DNA of 64,000 nt from an uncultured Muribaculaceae bacterium. GTDB lineage: Bacteria; Bacteroidota; Bacteroidia; Bacteroidales; Muribaculaceae. Made by a program: the position numbers and the translations under genes. Under the pieces are notes generated by a model that worked only from the letters and a program-made list of their open reading frames with translations, made no database searches and was not told the DNA's origin. Below are positions 55,213 through 64,000 of this stretch, in pieces. Where the stretch lies: the NCBI GenBank assembly GCA_944321705.1, contig CALUMG010000004.1, positions 124,001-188,000 of the forward strand. Direction: 5' to 3'. How positions within the stretch are numbered: position 1 is the first letter of the stretch; each line of letters opens with the position of its first letter.

Positions 55213-56733
55213 TTAATCGGATAAGTCTACCGCATAATATTTTCTTGTTCCTGTAGGATATATTCCTGTTATGAACATGACTTTGTCGCTATCTTGATTT
55301 TTCATTATCGCATTGTATATGGCTTCTACATCATCTTGAGAGTTTACGCGTTGGTCATTGATTTCTATGATAATGAATCCATCTTTGATGCCTGCATCTT
55401 TGAACTTGCCGTCTTTCAAGCCTGCCACTTGGACGCCCGATGTGATGTTGAGGCTCTTCTTCGTGCTGTCGGAGAGTTTCTTGAACGCACAGCCAAGCGA
55501 TATGAAGTCGGAAGCTTTTGTTATGGACGTGTCGCCTTGGTTGTTTTTCATTGTTGCTTTGGTGGTGTGCGTCTTGTTGTCGCGAATATAAGTGATTTCA
55601 ACTGTGTCGCCAGGTCTGAGTTTGTTCATTTGTTCCATCATTTGGCCGCTGTTGTTTACAGAGTTTCCGCCAATTTTGATTATGACATCACCAACCTCGA
55701 TACCTGCTTCCATTGCTGCACTGCGGTCGTTGACTTCGGCAACATAGATGCCTTCATTGGTAGCTTTAATGCCTTTTTCTTTAGCCATTTCGGCATTAAG
55801 CTCGGTGTAGGCAATGCCGAGGACAGCACGTTGCACTGTGCCGTATTGCTTGATGTCGGTGACAATTTTCTTGACTAAAGCCGATGGAATGGCAAACGAG
55901 CACCCTGCATAATCGCCAGTCTGAGAATAAATGGCCGTGTTGATACCTACGAGTTCTCCTTTTGTGTTGACAAGGGCTCCTCCACTGTTGCCTTTGTTGA
56001 CTGCGGCATCTGTTTGAATAAAAGACTCGATGCTCATTGTGCGTTCGTGAGTAGCCGAGCTTATGCTGCGAGCTTTGGCGCTGACTATGCCTGCCGTGAC
56101 GGTTGAAGTCAATCCGAAAGGATTGCCTACGGCAAGCACCCATTCACCTACTTTGAGTGCATCGGAATCTCCAAATGGTATTGTCGGTAAATTTTCACCG
56201 TCAATTTTGAGAAGAGCCACATCCGATGTCGGGTCGGTACCTATGATTGTTGCATTGTAGGAACTGTTGTCGTTTAGAATGACTTCAAGTTTTTCAGCAC
56301 CTTCTATTACATGATTGTTGGTTACTACATATCCGTCGGAAGTTATAATGACTCCGGAACCAAGACCAAGAGGTTGCGGTTCTTGTCTCTGCTGTTGTTG
56401 CTGGCGATTGCCGTAACCGCGGCCGAAGAAAAATTCAAACGGGTCGATGAATTGCTGGCGCATGCGCGGAGTGGCATAACTTTTTATGCAGACTACGGCA
56501 TTGACTGATTTTTCGGCGGCGACGGTGAAATCGGTGTCAAACGCTGATGTCGTGGTAGTATTTGAAGTTCTGAGGAATCTTCCTTCATTGTCAAGATAAT
56601 TTGTTGTGGATATCTCATTGGCAAAACCATCATAGTTGTTATTGCTTATGATTGACGTCGCCAGGATGGTGGCCGCAGAACCTAAAACTGATGCTCCAAC
56701 AAATAAAAGAGCCAATTTCGTGATTTTTTTCAT
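55213..56733 (-). CDS. HtrA/DegP-family periplasmic serine protease
   Basis: Membrane-anchored or secreted through an N-terminal hydrophobic segment (residues 5-29). The trypsin-like domain carries the triad: His in VVTNNHVIEG, Asp in TSDVALLKI, Ser in GNSGGALVN. A Gln-rich loop (NRQQQQQRQEPQP) sits in the LA-loop position. Two PDZ domains follow (LGIAYTELNAEM..., and the one around SGVQVAGLKDGKF). The family degrades or refolds damaged envelope proteins. Length (506) fits DegP/DegQ; which of the two cannot be told. Confidence 0.92.
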   Translation of the reverse strand: MKKITKLALLFVGASVLGSAATILATSIISNNNYDGFANEISTTNYLDNEGRFLRTSNTTTTSAFDTDFTVAAEKSVNAVVCIKSYATPRMRQQFIDPFEFFFGRGYGNRQQQQQRQEPQPLGLGSGVIITSDGYVVTNNHVIEGAEKLEVILNDNSSYNATIIGTDPTSDVALLKIDGENLPTIPFGDSDALKVGEWVLAVGNPFGLTSTVTAGIVSAKARSISSATHERTMSIESFIQTDAAVNKGNSGGALVNTKGELVGINTAIYSQTGDYAGCSFAIPSALVKKIVTDIKQYGTVQRAVLGIAYTELNAEMAKEKGIKATNEGIYVAEVNDRSAAMEAGIEVGDVIIKIGGNSVNNSGQMMEQMNKLRPGDTVEITYIRDNKTHTTKATMKNNQGDTSITKASDFISLGCAFKKLSDSTKKSLNITSGVQVAGLKDGKFKDAGIKDGFIIIEINDQRVNSQDDVEAIYNAIMKNQDSDKVMFITGIYPTGTRKYYAVDLSD

Positions 56734-57001
56734 AAGTCCTTTTGTTAAATAGTTATCGTATTTAAAATTTGATTAGTTAAAAATTAACTTTTATCCGGGT
56801 GTAAAAGTAGAACATAATTTGATATATTGTGCACATAACTTCTTAGATTTAAAATAAATTAATAGCTATGGAAGCTATTTAGGACAAATTAAAATTTAAT
56901 AAGGCAAAAAGAGCATTTCATGTATATGCAGGCACAACAAGTGCTACATGAGGTGGTTCAATATTTTATGGCAGAAATAGGATAATATGGATTTAAGTTG
57001 G

Positions 57002-57009
57002 TATCTTTG
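57002..57009 (+). promoter_or_regulatory. rnpB promoter, -7 TATCTTTG
   Basis: TATCTTTG ends eight bases before the predicted 5' end of RNase P RNA, which is the expected distance to the start site. No TTTG is present at -33. Confidence 0.6.
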
Positions 57010-57016
57010 CACATAT

Positions 57017-57392
57017 GGCAGTATGGCGGCCTGTCGCTTGCCGCGCATTGCGGCAGGAGGAAAGTCCGGGCAACACAGAGTATCATATTTCCTAACGGGA
57101 AGCTGCTTGCGAGGGCAGAGTTGAATGTGACAGAAAATAACCGCCGGCGAGATTTTAATAGTCCTGTCGGTAAGGGTGAAAAGGCGAGGTAAGAGCTCAC
57201 CGGGCGAGATGGTGACATTTCGTGCCGCACAACTTATGAGTTGCAAGGCCAAGTATACCGGCATTCAAGGGTTACTCGTCCATTGCCGGGGGGTAGGCTG
57301 CTAAAGTGTACTGGCAACAGTGCATTGAGATAAATGACAGGCCGTGCATGGCGTAATCCTGCACGACATAACCCGGCTTATAGCCATGCTGC
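57017..57392 (+). ncRNA. rnpB: RNase P RNA (catalytic RNA for tRNA 5' processing)
   Basis: The conserved core GAGGAAAGTCCGGGC is at about 57054, with ACAGAAAATAACCGCC and AGGGTGAAAAGGCGAGGTAAGAGCTCACCG in the correct order. The 5' segment GCAGTATGGC pairs with the 3' segment GCCATGCTGC (P1), fixing ends near 57017 and 57392. A T-rich stretch right after the end acts as terminator. About 376 bases, type A fold. It trims tRNA and tmRNA precursors. Confidence 0.95.
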
Positions 57393-57411
57393 TTTTTTAT
57401 TTTTTAATTTC

Positions 57412-58761
57412 ATGAAAAAACCTTTTGTCACACATAAGACCCTTTCTATAAGGTTGAGACGTTGCTTTATCAGGCTTTGGTGGTACTGGACAAGTGGCGT
57501 GTGGAACGAGACAGAAAGCAACTGGCGCGTGGATCTCGTTAAAACAGTCAATTTGTCGGTAAGGTCGTTTATGGACAAGAATTTGCAACAAAAGGCAGCC
57601 GCATTGACTTTCAGCACGATGCTTGCACTTGTGCCCACATTGGCAATGATTTTTGCCATAGGCCGCGGATTCGGATTTCAAAATCTGATAGAGTCGGAAG
57701 TATTTAATTTCGTTCCGGTGCAAAAAGAAGCTTTGACAAACGTGTTTACTTTTGTCGATTCTTATCTTGCACAGTCGTCCGAAGGAATATTTGTAGGAGT
57801 CGGCATATTGTTCCTCATGTGGACGTTGGTGAGCTTGTTGTCGGGAGTAGAAGATACATTCAATCATATATGGGGAGTAAACAAAGGGCGTAATTTTTAT
57901 CGCAAGGTGACAGATTACATAGCGATATTTTTAATAATACCCGTATTAATCATTTGCGCAAACGGAATAAAGATTTTCATGCTCACTGTGTCGTCCGACA
58001 CATTTTTGTCGCCTGTCGTGGAAACGTTGCTCGACATTGCTCCATCGATACTTACATGGTTATTGTTCACATTGACATTTGTGCTAATTCCTTATACAAA
58101 AGTGAGATTGAAATATGCCATTGTGTCGGGATTTTTGTGCGGCATGGTATTTCAATTATTGCAGTGGCTCATGATAAGCGGACAGATTTATGTGTCGAAG
58201 TATAACGCCATTTATGGTAGTTTTGCTTTCCTTCCGTTGCTGCTTATTTGGATACATCTTTCATGGCTCGTCTGCTTGTCGGGTGTCGTGCTGACATACT
58301 CGTCACAAAACATTTTCAAATTTAACTTCCGAGATAACATAAATGAAATTTCAGAACGATATCTCACCGACGTAACAATAGTTGTCCTCGCAATTATCGC
58401 TAAGCGTTTCAGCCAAGCCAAGTCACCTTATACGAAGCTTGATATAACTGAACGGTACAATATTCCCATAAGGCTCGTAGGTGCCGTAATCGACAAACTC
58501 GTGGATGTGAAACTTGTGACTGGGGTGACTGGAAAGGAAGACAGGGTGACGGCTTATCAGCCGGCTTTCGACCTTGAACGGATGACTCTGAAACTTGTAA
58601 AGGAGAGACTACATAATTCGGGCAAATCGGGATTCATTCCGTCGCTTGACATAAAATTCGGAAAAATGATTGATGTCATCCATACATGTAATGTGGATAA
58701 CGTCAACGATAATTATCTCATAAAAAATCTACCGGTTAATTTCAACGAAAAAGAAATATGA
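57412..58761 (+). CDS. YihY/BrkB-family inner-membrane protein
   Basis: I start at ATG 57412 (MKKPFVTHKTLSIRLRRCFI), since the open frame further upstream lies in rnpB. Six membrane spans are seen between residues 65 and 300. Family segments are KAAALTFSTMLALVPTLAMI, LMWTLVSLLSGVEDTFNHIW and AIYGSFAFLPLLLIWIHLSW. A cytoplasmic C-terminal part (IAKRFSQAKSPYTKLDITER) resembles a winged helix. Members were once called ribonuclease BN, which is not supported. The transport or other function is unknown. It lies 19 bases after rnpB and overlaps ridA by four bases. Confidence 0.88.
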   Translation: MKKPFVTHKTLSIRLRRCFIRLWWYWTSGVWNETESNWRVDLVKTVNLSVRSFMDKNLQQKAAALTFSTMLALVPTLAMIFAIGRGFGFQNLIESEVFNFVPVQKEALTNVFTFVDSYLAQSSEGIFVGVGILFLMWTLVSLLSGVEDTFNHIWGVNKGRNFYRKVTDYIAIFLIIPVLIICANGIKIFMLTVSSDTFLSPVVETLLDIAPSILTWLLFTLTFVLIPYTKVRLKYAIVSGFLCGMVFQLLQWLMISGQIYVSKYNAIYGSFAFLPLLLIWIHLSWLVCLSGVVLTYSSQNIFKFNFRDNINEISERYLTDVTIVVLAIIAKRFSQAKSPYTKLDITERYNIPIRLVGAVIDKLVDVKLVTGVTGKEDRVTAYQPAFDLERMTLKLVKERLHNSGKSGFIPSLDIKFGKMIDVIHTCNVDNVNDNYLIKNLPVNFNEKEI

Positions 58762-59135
58762 AAGAAGTTGTATTTGCCAAGGCGGCTCCTGCTGCCATAG
58801 GACCTTACAGTCATGCCGTAAAGGCGGGAAACATGGTATTTCTATCAGGCCAGATAGGACTTGATCCTGCTACTGGGAAAATGGTTGAAGGAATAACAGA
58901 GCAAACGAAGCAGGTTTTTGCCAATATCAAGGCAGTGCTTGCCGAAGTTGGATGCACGCTTGCCGATGTCGTAAAAACCACCGTATATTTAAATGAAATG
59001 TATCATTTTGGTGTGATGAATGATATTTATGCCGAGGAATTTGGTGATGCACGTCCTGCACGCTCGGCCATTGCCGTAAAGGAATTGCCGAAGCAGGCAT
59101 TGGTGGAGATTGAGGTTATTGCAATGATTCCTTGA
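58758..59135 (+). CDS. ridA: RidA-family enamine/imine deaminase
   Basis: 125 residues with the signature GDARPARSAIAVKELPKQAL (substrate Arg in PARSA) and the opening AAPAAIGPYSHAVKAGNMVF. RidA hydrolyses reactive 2-aminoacrylate and related imines formed by PLP enzymes such as threonine dehydratase. Its ATG overlaps the end of the YihY-family gene (ATGA), implying translational coupling. Confidence 0.93.
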   Translation: MKEVVFAKAAPAAIGPYSHAVKAGNMVFLSGQIGLDPATGKMVEGITEQTKQVFANIKAVLAEVGCTLADVVKTTVYLNEMYHFGVMNDIYAEEFGDARPARSAIAVKELPKQALVEIEVIAMIP

Positions 59136-59163
59136 CACGGGAAGTCTGTTTTTTTACAATGAT

Positions 59164-59216
59164 TCGGCCATGATGTATTTCATGAATGATAATGGGAATG
59201 CATCATAGCCGATTTT
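59164..59216 (+). terminator. Hairpin between ridA and folC
   Basis: Arms TCGGCCATGATG / CATCATAGCCGA (one mismatch) followed by TTTTATGT. Moderate candidate terminator for ridA. Confidence 0.45.
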
Positions 59217-59234
59217 ATGTCATTATGGGGATTA

Positions 59235-60527
59235 TCATTGGTTGGAGACCAGTGGGAGGAAATCGGCCACGACAAATGTGCTGCCGCCTATATATATCAT
59301 GTCTTGTCCCGAACAGTTTTCCATTGCCACCGTGTATGCTTCTTTTACGGTGGGATAACAGTTTCCTGCAAGACCTTTTTCATGTGCTATCTTAGCAAGC
59401 GATTCACAATTGAGTGCACGCGACACTGATGCTTGCGTGAAGTAGTAAACGGCATTGCGCGGCATTAGATTAAGAATATGGCTTATGTCCTTGTCGTTGA
59501 CAAATCCTATTATGATGTGCAGCGTATTGTAATTTTCTTTTTTTAATTGATTGACTATATACTTTATTCCGCCCACATTGTGTCCTGTGTCGCACACGAC
59601 GCGAGGATTGTGCCCGACTATCATCCATCGACCCATTAGTCCGGAAATTTCACACACATTCTTGAACCCGTTAATTACAGCTTCATTCGTGATTTTCACG
59701 CCTAATTGTTTCAGCCAATTAATTGCAGTAAGAACGGTGTTGGCGTTTTTTGTTTGGCATTCTCCCGACAATTCTCCAATTATTGTTCCGTAGTCGTGAG
59801 TGTCGATTTGCAGAAGGTCGTTTTCTCTTTTGACGCATGTTATTGCAGGTTGCTCTTCGGCAAATGTTATGGGAGCACCTTCTGTCTTGGCTTTTTTGAT
59901 AAAAACATCATGAATTTCAGGACAATCTTCACCTATCACCACCGGTATGCCCGGTTTTATGATTCCGGCTTTTTCCGAGGCTATTTGCGGCAATGTATTA
60001 CCGAGAAATTGAGTATGGTCAAAAGATATATTTGTGATTACACTTAAAATTGGCGTTATGATGTTTGTGCTGTCGAGACGACCGCCAAGTCCAACTTCAA
60101 TAATGGCATAGTCGACATTGCAAGAACGAAAATAGTCAAATGCCATCATCATTGTCAATTCAAAGAATGAAGGGGAGCCGTCAAAATTCATGTCAAGGTA
60201 TCGATTTACAAAGTCGGTTACAGCTTCTTTGCTTATCATTTTGCCGTTTACTCTTATTCTTTCCCTGAAATCTACAAGGTGAGGCGATGTGTATAACCCC
60301 ACTTTGTATCCCGATAATTGAAGAATCGAGGCGATAAGGTGGGAAGTGGAACCTTTACCATTGGTACCGGCAATATGTATTGACTTGAATGTCTTGTGAG
60401 GATTGCCAAATAAGTTGTCGAGGGCCATGCTTGTGCCGAGCCCAGGTTTGTAAGCAGCACCGCCTATGCGTTGGAACATGGGCAGGCTGTTGTATAAGAA
60501 ATCTAATGATTGTTCGTAAGTCATCAT
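59235..60527 (-). CDS. folC: Dihydrofolate/folylpolyglutamate synthase
   Basis: ATP-dependent ligase adding glutamate to folates. The P-loop is HIAGTNGKGSTSHLIASIL. Other landmarks are LYTSPHLVDFRERIRVNGK, AIIEVGLGGRLDSTNII, SFDHTQFLGNTLPQIASEKAG and VVCDTGHNVGGIKYIVNQLK. 430 residues, as usual. It follows the two chromate-transporter genes by 13 bases and is presumably in their transcript. Confidence 0.94.
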   Translation of the reverse strand: MMTYEQSLDFLYNSLPMFQRIGGAAYKPGLGTSMALDNLFGNPHKTFKSIHIAGTNGKGSTSHLIASILQLSGYKVGLYTSPHLVDFRERIRVNGKMISKEAVTDFVNRYLDMNFDGSPSFFELTMMMAFDYFRSCNVDYAIIEVGLGGRLDSTNIITPILSVITNISFDHTQFLGNTLPQIASEKAGIIKPGIPVVIGEDCPEIHDVFIKKAKTEGAPITFAEEQPAITCVKRENDLLQIDTHDYGTIIGELSGECQTKNANTVLTAINWLKQLGVKITNEAVINGFKNVCEISGLMGRWMIVGHNPRVVCDTGHNVGGIKYIVNQLKKENYNTLHIIIGFVNDKDISHILNLMPRNAVYYFTQASVSRALNCESLAKIAHEKGLAGNCYPTVKEAYTVAMENCSGQDMIYIGGSTFVVADFLPLVSNQ

Positions 60528-60540
60528 TGTTCAATGAGAT

Positions 60541-61083
60541 TCAAAAGATGAAAAAACCGGCTACTCCGGCGAGGACTATGACCAGAATCGGACTCATTTT
60601 GACAAAATAGGTCAAGAAAAATGCTATTGCGCAAATAAGAATGCTTATGATGCATTCGTAAGTCTCGTGCCCGAAATTTTCTGCATTCATGAGCAATAGG
60701 GCGGCTGATGCTATCAGCCCGACAATCACGGGACGCAACCCCATGAACGCTCCTTTTATTATTGCGCTTTCCTTGTGTGCCCGGATGAAATGGCTTGCAT
60801 ACATGACCAAGATGTATGGAGGAATCACTACTGCGGCAGTCGCGAGAATAGCTCCTATGATGTTTCCTGTTGTGGAATATCCTATATAGGTTGCACTATT
60901 GATTCCAATCGGGCCTGGTGTCATTTGCGAAATAGCCACGATGTCGGTAAAGGTGGTAGCGGTAATCCAACCTTGTTTCTGTACTACCTCTTGCTGTATG
61001 AGTGACAGCATGGCATAACCACCGCCAAATCCGAATATGCCTATTTTCAAATAAGCCCAAATAAGTTTGAAATATATTTCCAT
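60541..61083 (-). CDS. Chromate transporter family protein, short form (second of pair)
   Basis: Start at ATG 61083 (MEIYFKLIWAYLKIGIFGFG), four bases after the first chr gene ends. It is one half-length CHR domain: FGGGYAMLSLIQQEVVQKQG, ISQMTPGPIGINSATYIGYS, then hydrophobic spans. Short CHR proteins work as two-subunit pairs with their neighbour. Chromate efflux is known for some members; in a gut anaerobe another anion may be moved. Confidence 0.88.
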   Translation of the reverse strand: MEIYFKLIWAYLKIGIFGFGGGYAMLSLIQQEVVQKQGWITATTFTDIVAISQMTPGPIGINSATYIGYSTTGNIIGAILATAAVVIPPYILVMYASHFIRAHKESAIIKGAFMGLRPVIVGLIASAALLLMNAENFGHETYECIISILICAIAFFLTYFVKMSPILVIVLAGVAGFFIF

Positions 61084-61087
61084 CTTT

Positions 61088-61669
61088 TCAGCCTTTTTTG
61101 TTTGTTCTTGCGTTTTTGTTAGTTTTCCATGTATAATAAATATATCCGCCCACTGCTCCGAGGACAATATATATTATCGGATTTGAAACTACTGGTAGGC
61201 CTGAGTATATGAGTAAGGCTACGACTATTGGTATGGCAATTGTCTTTATGTTTATTTGAGCTGTTTTTGCCATTGTCAAGACGGGTGCGATAATCAATGC
61301 CACCACGGCAGGACGTATTCCCTTAAAAATACTGTTGAGAGTATCATTTGTCATAATTGTTTCAGGAGTGAGGAACATTGCTATAGCTAAAATGATGATG
61401 AACGACGGCATTATGGTGCCGAGTGCGGCAGCAAGGCTTCCCTTGAAGCCTTTTAATTTGTCACCGATAGAGACCGAAAAATTTACTGCAAAGATTCCCG
61501 GAAGTGATTGAGCCACTGCAAGCATGTCGACAAACTCTTCTTTTGTCACCCATTTATTTTTGTCAATGGATTCTTTTTCTATCATTGAAACCATTGCCCA
61601 ACCGCCTCCGAATGTAAAAAGTCCTATTTTGAAAAAAGTACGAAATAATTTCCAATAAATGTTGTTCAT
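61088..61669 (-). CDS. Chromate transporter family protein, short form (first of pair)
   Basis: 193 residues with the same CHR landmarks: TFGGGWAMVSMIEKESIDKN, LAVAQSLPGIFAVNFSVSIG and about six membrane spans. It is paired with the next gene (four-base gap), and the two conserved halves correspond to the two repeats of long ChrA proteins. A TAAATTTG box lies 24 bases upstream. Confidence 0.88.
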   Translation of the reverse strand: MNNIYWKLFRTFFKIGLFTFGGGWAMVSMIEKESIDKNKWVTKEEFVDMLAVAQSLPGIFAVNFSVSIGDKLKGFKGSLAAALGTIMPSFIIILAIAMFLTPETIMTNDTLNSIFKGIRPAVVALIIAPVLTMAKTAQINIKTIAIPIVVALLIYSGLPVVSNPIIYIVLGAVGGYIYYTWKTNKNARTNKKG

Positions 61670-61692
61670 AATCCGTGCTTATGTTTAGCGTG

Positions 61693-61700
61693 CAAATTTA
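61693..61700 (-). promoter_or_regulatory. Putative promoter (-7 TAAATTTG) of the chr-folC operon
   Basis: TAAATTTG on the - strand, 23 bases before the first chr gene. TTTG is found 11-12 bases upstream, not 19. Confidence 0.45.
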
Positions 61701-61860
61701 CTAAATAATGTCAAATGAGGGATATGTTTTTGAGCAAATAGGAGTGGGGCAATTTAGGGTATTCATGTACATGGTATTAAACTTGATTTTTTTGTTGTTA
61801 AAAATGTCCAATAAAAAAGTTATTTTTACCACGATTTAAGCCTGTGTATGTAATTTAAAC

Positions 61861-61868
61861 TATCTTTG
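61861..61868 (+). promoter_or_regulatory. Putative promoter (-7 TATCTTTG) of the BamA/TamA-like gene
   Basis: TATCTTTG, 23 bases before the start codon. The -33 position shows TTTA, close to TTTG. Confidence 0.5.
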
Positions 61869-61891
61869 GCACAAAATATCGAAATATCCAA

Positions 61892-63142
61892 ATGATTTGT
61901 AACAGACTGAAGCGATTGACAACTGTGTTTTCCATGGTTGTCGCAAGTGTTTGCATGATGGCTCATGAAGGAAGTGTCGATGTTGCAATACCAGTTCCCG
62001 ATAGCGTGGCATGCGTTATGACAGATTCCATATCGGTCTGTGACATGTCGGAAGTTGCAGACAGCGTTGACTCGAAAGCGGAGAGTAAGAATTTTTTTCA
62101 GAAAATAATGGATTATTTCGGGAATGCCAATAAAAGTTCACTTGATGACAAGAAATTTGATGTGAGTTTCATCGGTGGTCCGTTTTATTCGTCGAATCTT
62201 GGAGTCGGTCTTGGTGTTGTCGGTTCTGGATTGTATAGGGTAAAAGGCGTGGAACATGATTTGCAACCTTCCAATGTTTCATTGTTTGGCAGTGTTTCCA
62301 CAACCGGCTTTTATATGCTTGGCATAAAAGGAAATAATATTTTCCCTGAAGATAGGTTCAGAATAAATTATACTTTGAATTTTTATTCATTTCCGTCCTA
62401 TTATTGGGGAATCGGATATGAGAATGGCGATAACAACGACAACAAGATAAAAATGGATCGTTGGCAGTCGAAGATAAAAGGAGAATTCTTAGCTAAAATT
62501 TTTGAGAATTTTTATGCCGGGGCTGTGTTGACATGGGATTATGTGCGTGGAGGCGGAGTAGAGGAAAAGGACATGCACTTGTTCAGGGGCATGGATTTGA
62601 TTACTCGCAATTACGGAATGGGGTTGACGTTGCAATATGATTCACGCGACTTGATAACCAATGCAAGCAAAGGTGTATATGTGTATGTCAATCAAATGTT
62701 CCGTCCAAAGTGGTTATGGAACGATTACGCTTTCAGTACGACAGAGTTCATAACAAGCGTGTATAAGCAGGTGTGGAAGGGAGGACTGATTGCCGGAGAC
62801 TTGCGCGGTACGTTTAATTTTGGCAACCCGTCATGGGCCATGATGGCCAAACTCGGAGATACGAGTTCAATGAGGGGGTATTATGAAGGTCGTTATCGTG
62901 ATAAACATTCGATGGCAGCGCAGGTGGAGTTACGTCAACATGTGTGGCGACGCAACGGAGTTGTTGTCTGGGTTGGAGCCGGAACCGTTTTCCATGACAA
63001 AAAATCGTTCAAGCATATTTTCCCAAACTATGGATTTGGGTATAGATGGGAGTTCAAGAAACGTGTAAATGTCAGAATCGATGTCGGTTTTGGAAAACCG
63101 GGGCAATATGGATTCTCTTTCAATATAAACGAGGCATTTTGA
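61892..63142 (+). CDS. BamA/TamA-family (Omp85-like) outer-membrane barrel
   Basis: A signal peptide (to about ...CMMA) is followed by a short linker and then a barrel of about sixteen strands. Examples are FDVSFIGGPFYSSNLGVGLG, MGLTLQYDSRDLITNASKGV, YVYVNQMF, GLIAGDLRGTF and VRIDVGFGKPGQYGFSFNIN. The segment 'YDSRD....P..G' and a late GxxxxY near MRGYYEGRYRD are typical of the surface-antigen (D15) C-terminal domain. No POTRA domains are present, so it is more like the patatin-less short Omp85 proteins of Bacteroidota. Role unknown. Confidence 0.8.
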   Translation: MICNRLKRLTTVFSMVVASVCMMAHEGSVDVAIPVPDSVACVMTDSISVCDMSEVADSVDSKAESKNFFQKIMDYFGNANKSSLDDKKFDVSFIGGPFYSSNLGVGLGVVGSGLYRVKGVEHDLQPSNVSLFGSVSTTGFYMLGIKGNNIFPEDRFRINYTLNFYSFPSYYWGIGYENGDNNDNKIKMDRWQSKIKGEFLAKIFENFYAGAVLTWDYVRGGGVEEKDMHLFRGMDLITRNYGMGLTLQYDSRDLITNASKGVYVYVNQMFRPKWLWNDYAFSTTEFITSVYKQVWKGGLIAGDLRGTFNFGNPSWAMMAKLGDTSSMRGYYEGRYRDKHSMAAQVELRQHVWRRNGVVVWVGAGTVFHDKKSFKHIFPNYGFGYRWEFKKRVNVRIDVGFGKPGQYGFSFNINEAF

Positions 63143-63170
63143 TAGAAAAATTTATTCCCTATGCTGTATA

Positions 63171-63197
63171 AGCGAGCCGATTGGTTCGCTTTTTTTA
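63171..63197 (+). terminator. Terminator after the Omp85-like gene
   Basis: Arms AGCGAGCC / GGTTCGCT with a 4-base loop (one G-U pair) followed by seven T. The rest of 63198-63462 is AT-rich with no gene recognised. Confidence 0.75.
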
Positions 63198-63462
63198 GAT
63201 TTTCAATTAAGCATAAAGAGAAGCATTGAAGAGATTGTTTTCGTTTTACTTGTCGCGCTTTTAATAAATTTAACTGTCTGTTTGCGAGAATAAATTGATA
63301 TATTTTTTATCTTGCATATAAAGATAATCCGGGAAGTAGGTGTTGCTTATATTGTTGGAACTACTGGCCACATGTGATGAGACTTCTTCCTGTTGAATTT
63401 TACACGGATACATGAAAAATGAGAATTTATTAATAGCATAAACCACTAAAAAACGCATAGAC

Positions 63463-64000
63463 ATGAAGAATACAATGCCTTTCATTCAGCCTGTGGAGGA
63501 TGCCAAGCGGGTACCGGTTCGCAGGGAATTATATGAGCAGAGCGTTGATTTGTATGAGCAAGGCAAGCACCTTGAAGCATTCAATTGCTTGCTCGACTAT
63601 ATGAACGATGGATTAAGATTGAAATATGGTAATGATGTAGGGGATGAATTTCATATCCCACATGGGTCAATAGTTGTAGACATTGTCATTAAAGACGGGA
63701 TAATGCTCATTGAGGCCGATTTCCTTAAAATTCCGGAAAAAGGACGTGTCGCAATGTTGCGCCAATTGGCCGATTTGAATATTAATAAATTGATGTTGGC
63801 ACGTTTTTTAAAGGATGGAGACAAATTGAAAATTGCATATGCGACACCTATGTCGCAAAGTCATCCACACAAGATATTTGGCGTTTTACAGAATATATGT
63901 TCAGTGGGAGACCGGTATGATGACGAATTTTGCACGAAATTTGGCGCGACCCGTTGCTATGAACCACAAGTGAAACCTTATTCCGAAGAGATGCTTAATA
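63463..64000 (+). CDS. Unknown protein, N-terminal part (3' end outside window)
   Basis: Open from ATG 63463 to the window edge (179 codons). It begins MKNTMPFIQPVEDAKRVPVR and has a TPR-like helix pair (ELYEQSVDLYEQGKHLEAFN). An alpha/beta segment follows (IVVDIVIKDGIMLIEADFLK, then KGRVAMLRQLADLNINKLML). The latter resembles YbjN or secretion-chaperone folds, but I cannot claim homology. No signal peptide, so probably cytoplasmic. Confidence 0.55.
   Translation, partial: MKNTMPFIQPVEDAKRVPVRRELYEQSVDLYEQGKHLEAFNCLLDYMNDGLRLKYGNDVGDEFHIPHGSIVVDIVIKDGIMLIEADFLKIPEKGRVAMLRQLADLNINKLMLARFLKDGDKLKIAYATPMSQSHPHKIFGVLQNICSVGDRYDDEFCTKFGATRCYEPQVKPYSEEMLN

Noticed and set aside
57334..57411. Upstream extension of the YihY-family protein
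   Set aside because: The 26 codons lie in the 3' part of RNase P RNA; ATG 57412 is the natural start.

Overview
The window is a chromosomal segment of a Bacteroidales bacterium, most likely a gut Muribaculaceae or Bacteroides relative. Supporting evidence: promoters of the Bacteroidota type (TTTG, 19 bases, TAnnTTTG), a short 286-residue primary sigma factor, a tmRNA tag reading GENNYALAA, an Rpb6-like omega subunit beside bamD, an OstA-like gene beside mutL, and a leuA-leuC-leuD-citramalate synthase-leuB operon. The assignment rests on gene content and motifs; no database search was possible.

Layout. 1-16.6 kb is housekeeping on the + strand: the end of recQ, guaB, two parvulin-type periplasmic foldases, an OstA-like LPS-transport protein, mutL, a serine hydrolase, a TPR/propeller protein, floA, a PHP phosphatase and a PurF-like protein that lacks the usual catalytic cysteine. 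16.6-18.6 kb is a decayed integrated element at the 3' end of ssrA (tmRNA). A 102-base direct repeat covering the last bases of ssrA and its terminator flanks a small GC-rich gene and a tyrosine integrase that has suffered two internal deletions. A tRNA-His follows.

19.6-30.65 kb is the most unusual part: five tightly packed, AT-rich + strand genes that look like an undescribed immune-type system. Two are membrane proteins with RCK/TrkA-like Rossmann domains and RyR-like C-termini, the second resembling CASTOR/POLLUX ion channels. The third is a SIR2-like/TIR fusion, the fourth a 1465-residue STAND ATPase with leucine-rich, transmembrane and WD40 parts, and the fifth a separate RyR-domain protein. 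My working hypothesis is that the STAND protein senses an invader, the TIR domain makes an NAD-derived signal, and the RyR/RCK channel proteins respond at the membrane.

30.7-37 kb is a complete histidine-utilisation operon (hutU-ftcD-hutI-fchA-hutH, - strand). 37.2-38.5 kb holds bamD and the omega-like subunit. 38.7-42.5 kb is an operon fit for breaking down murein peptides (transglutaminase-like protein, NlpC/P60 peptidase, dipeptide epimerase). Next come a GNAT-nitrilase fusion, a Nim-like flavoprotein and gdhA.

46.6-53 kb is the leucine/citramalate operon. It is preceded by an Ile/Leu-rich leader peptide and a terminator that form a convincing transcription attenuator. The rest holds a small outer-membrane protein, rpoD, an HtrA protease, rnpB (RNase P RNA), a YihY-family membrane protein, ridA, folC with a pair of chromate-transporter genes, a BamA/TamA-like protein and a partial unknown gene.
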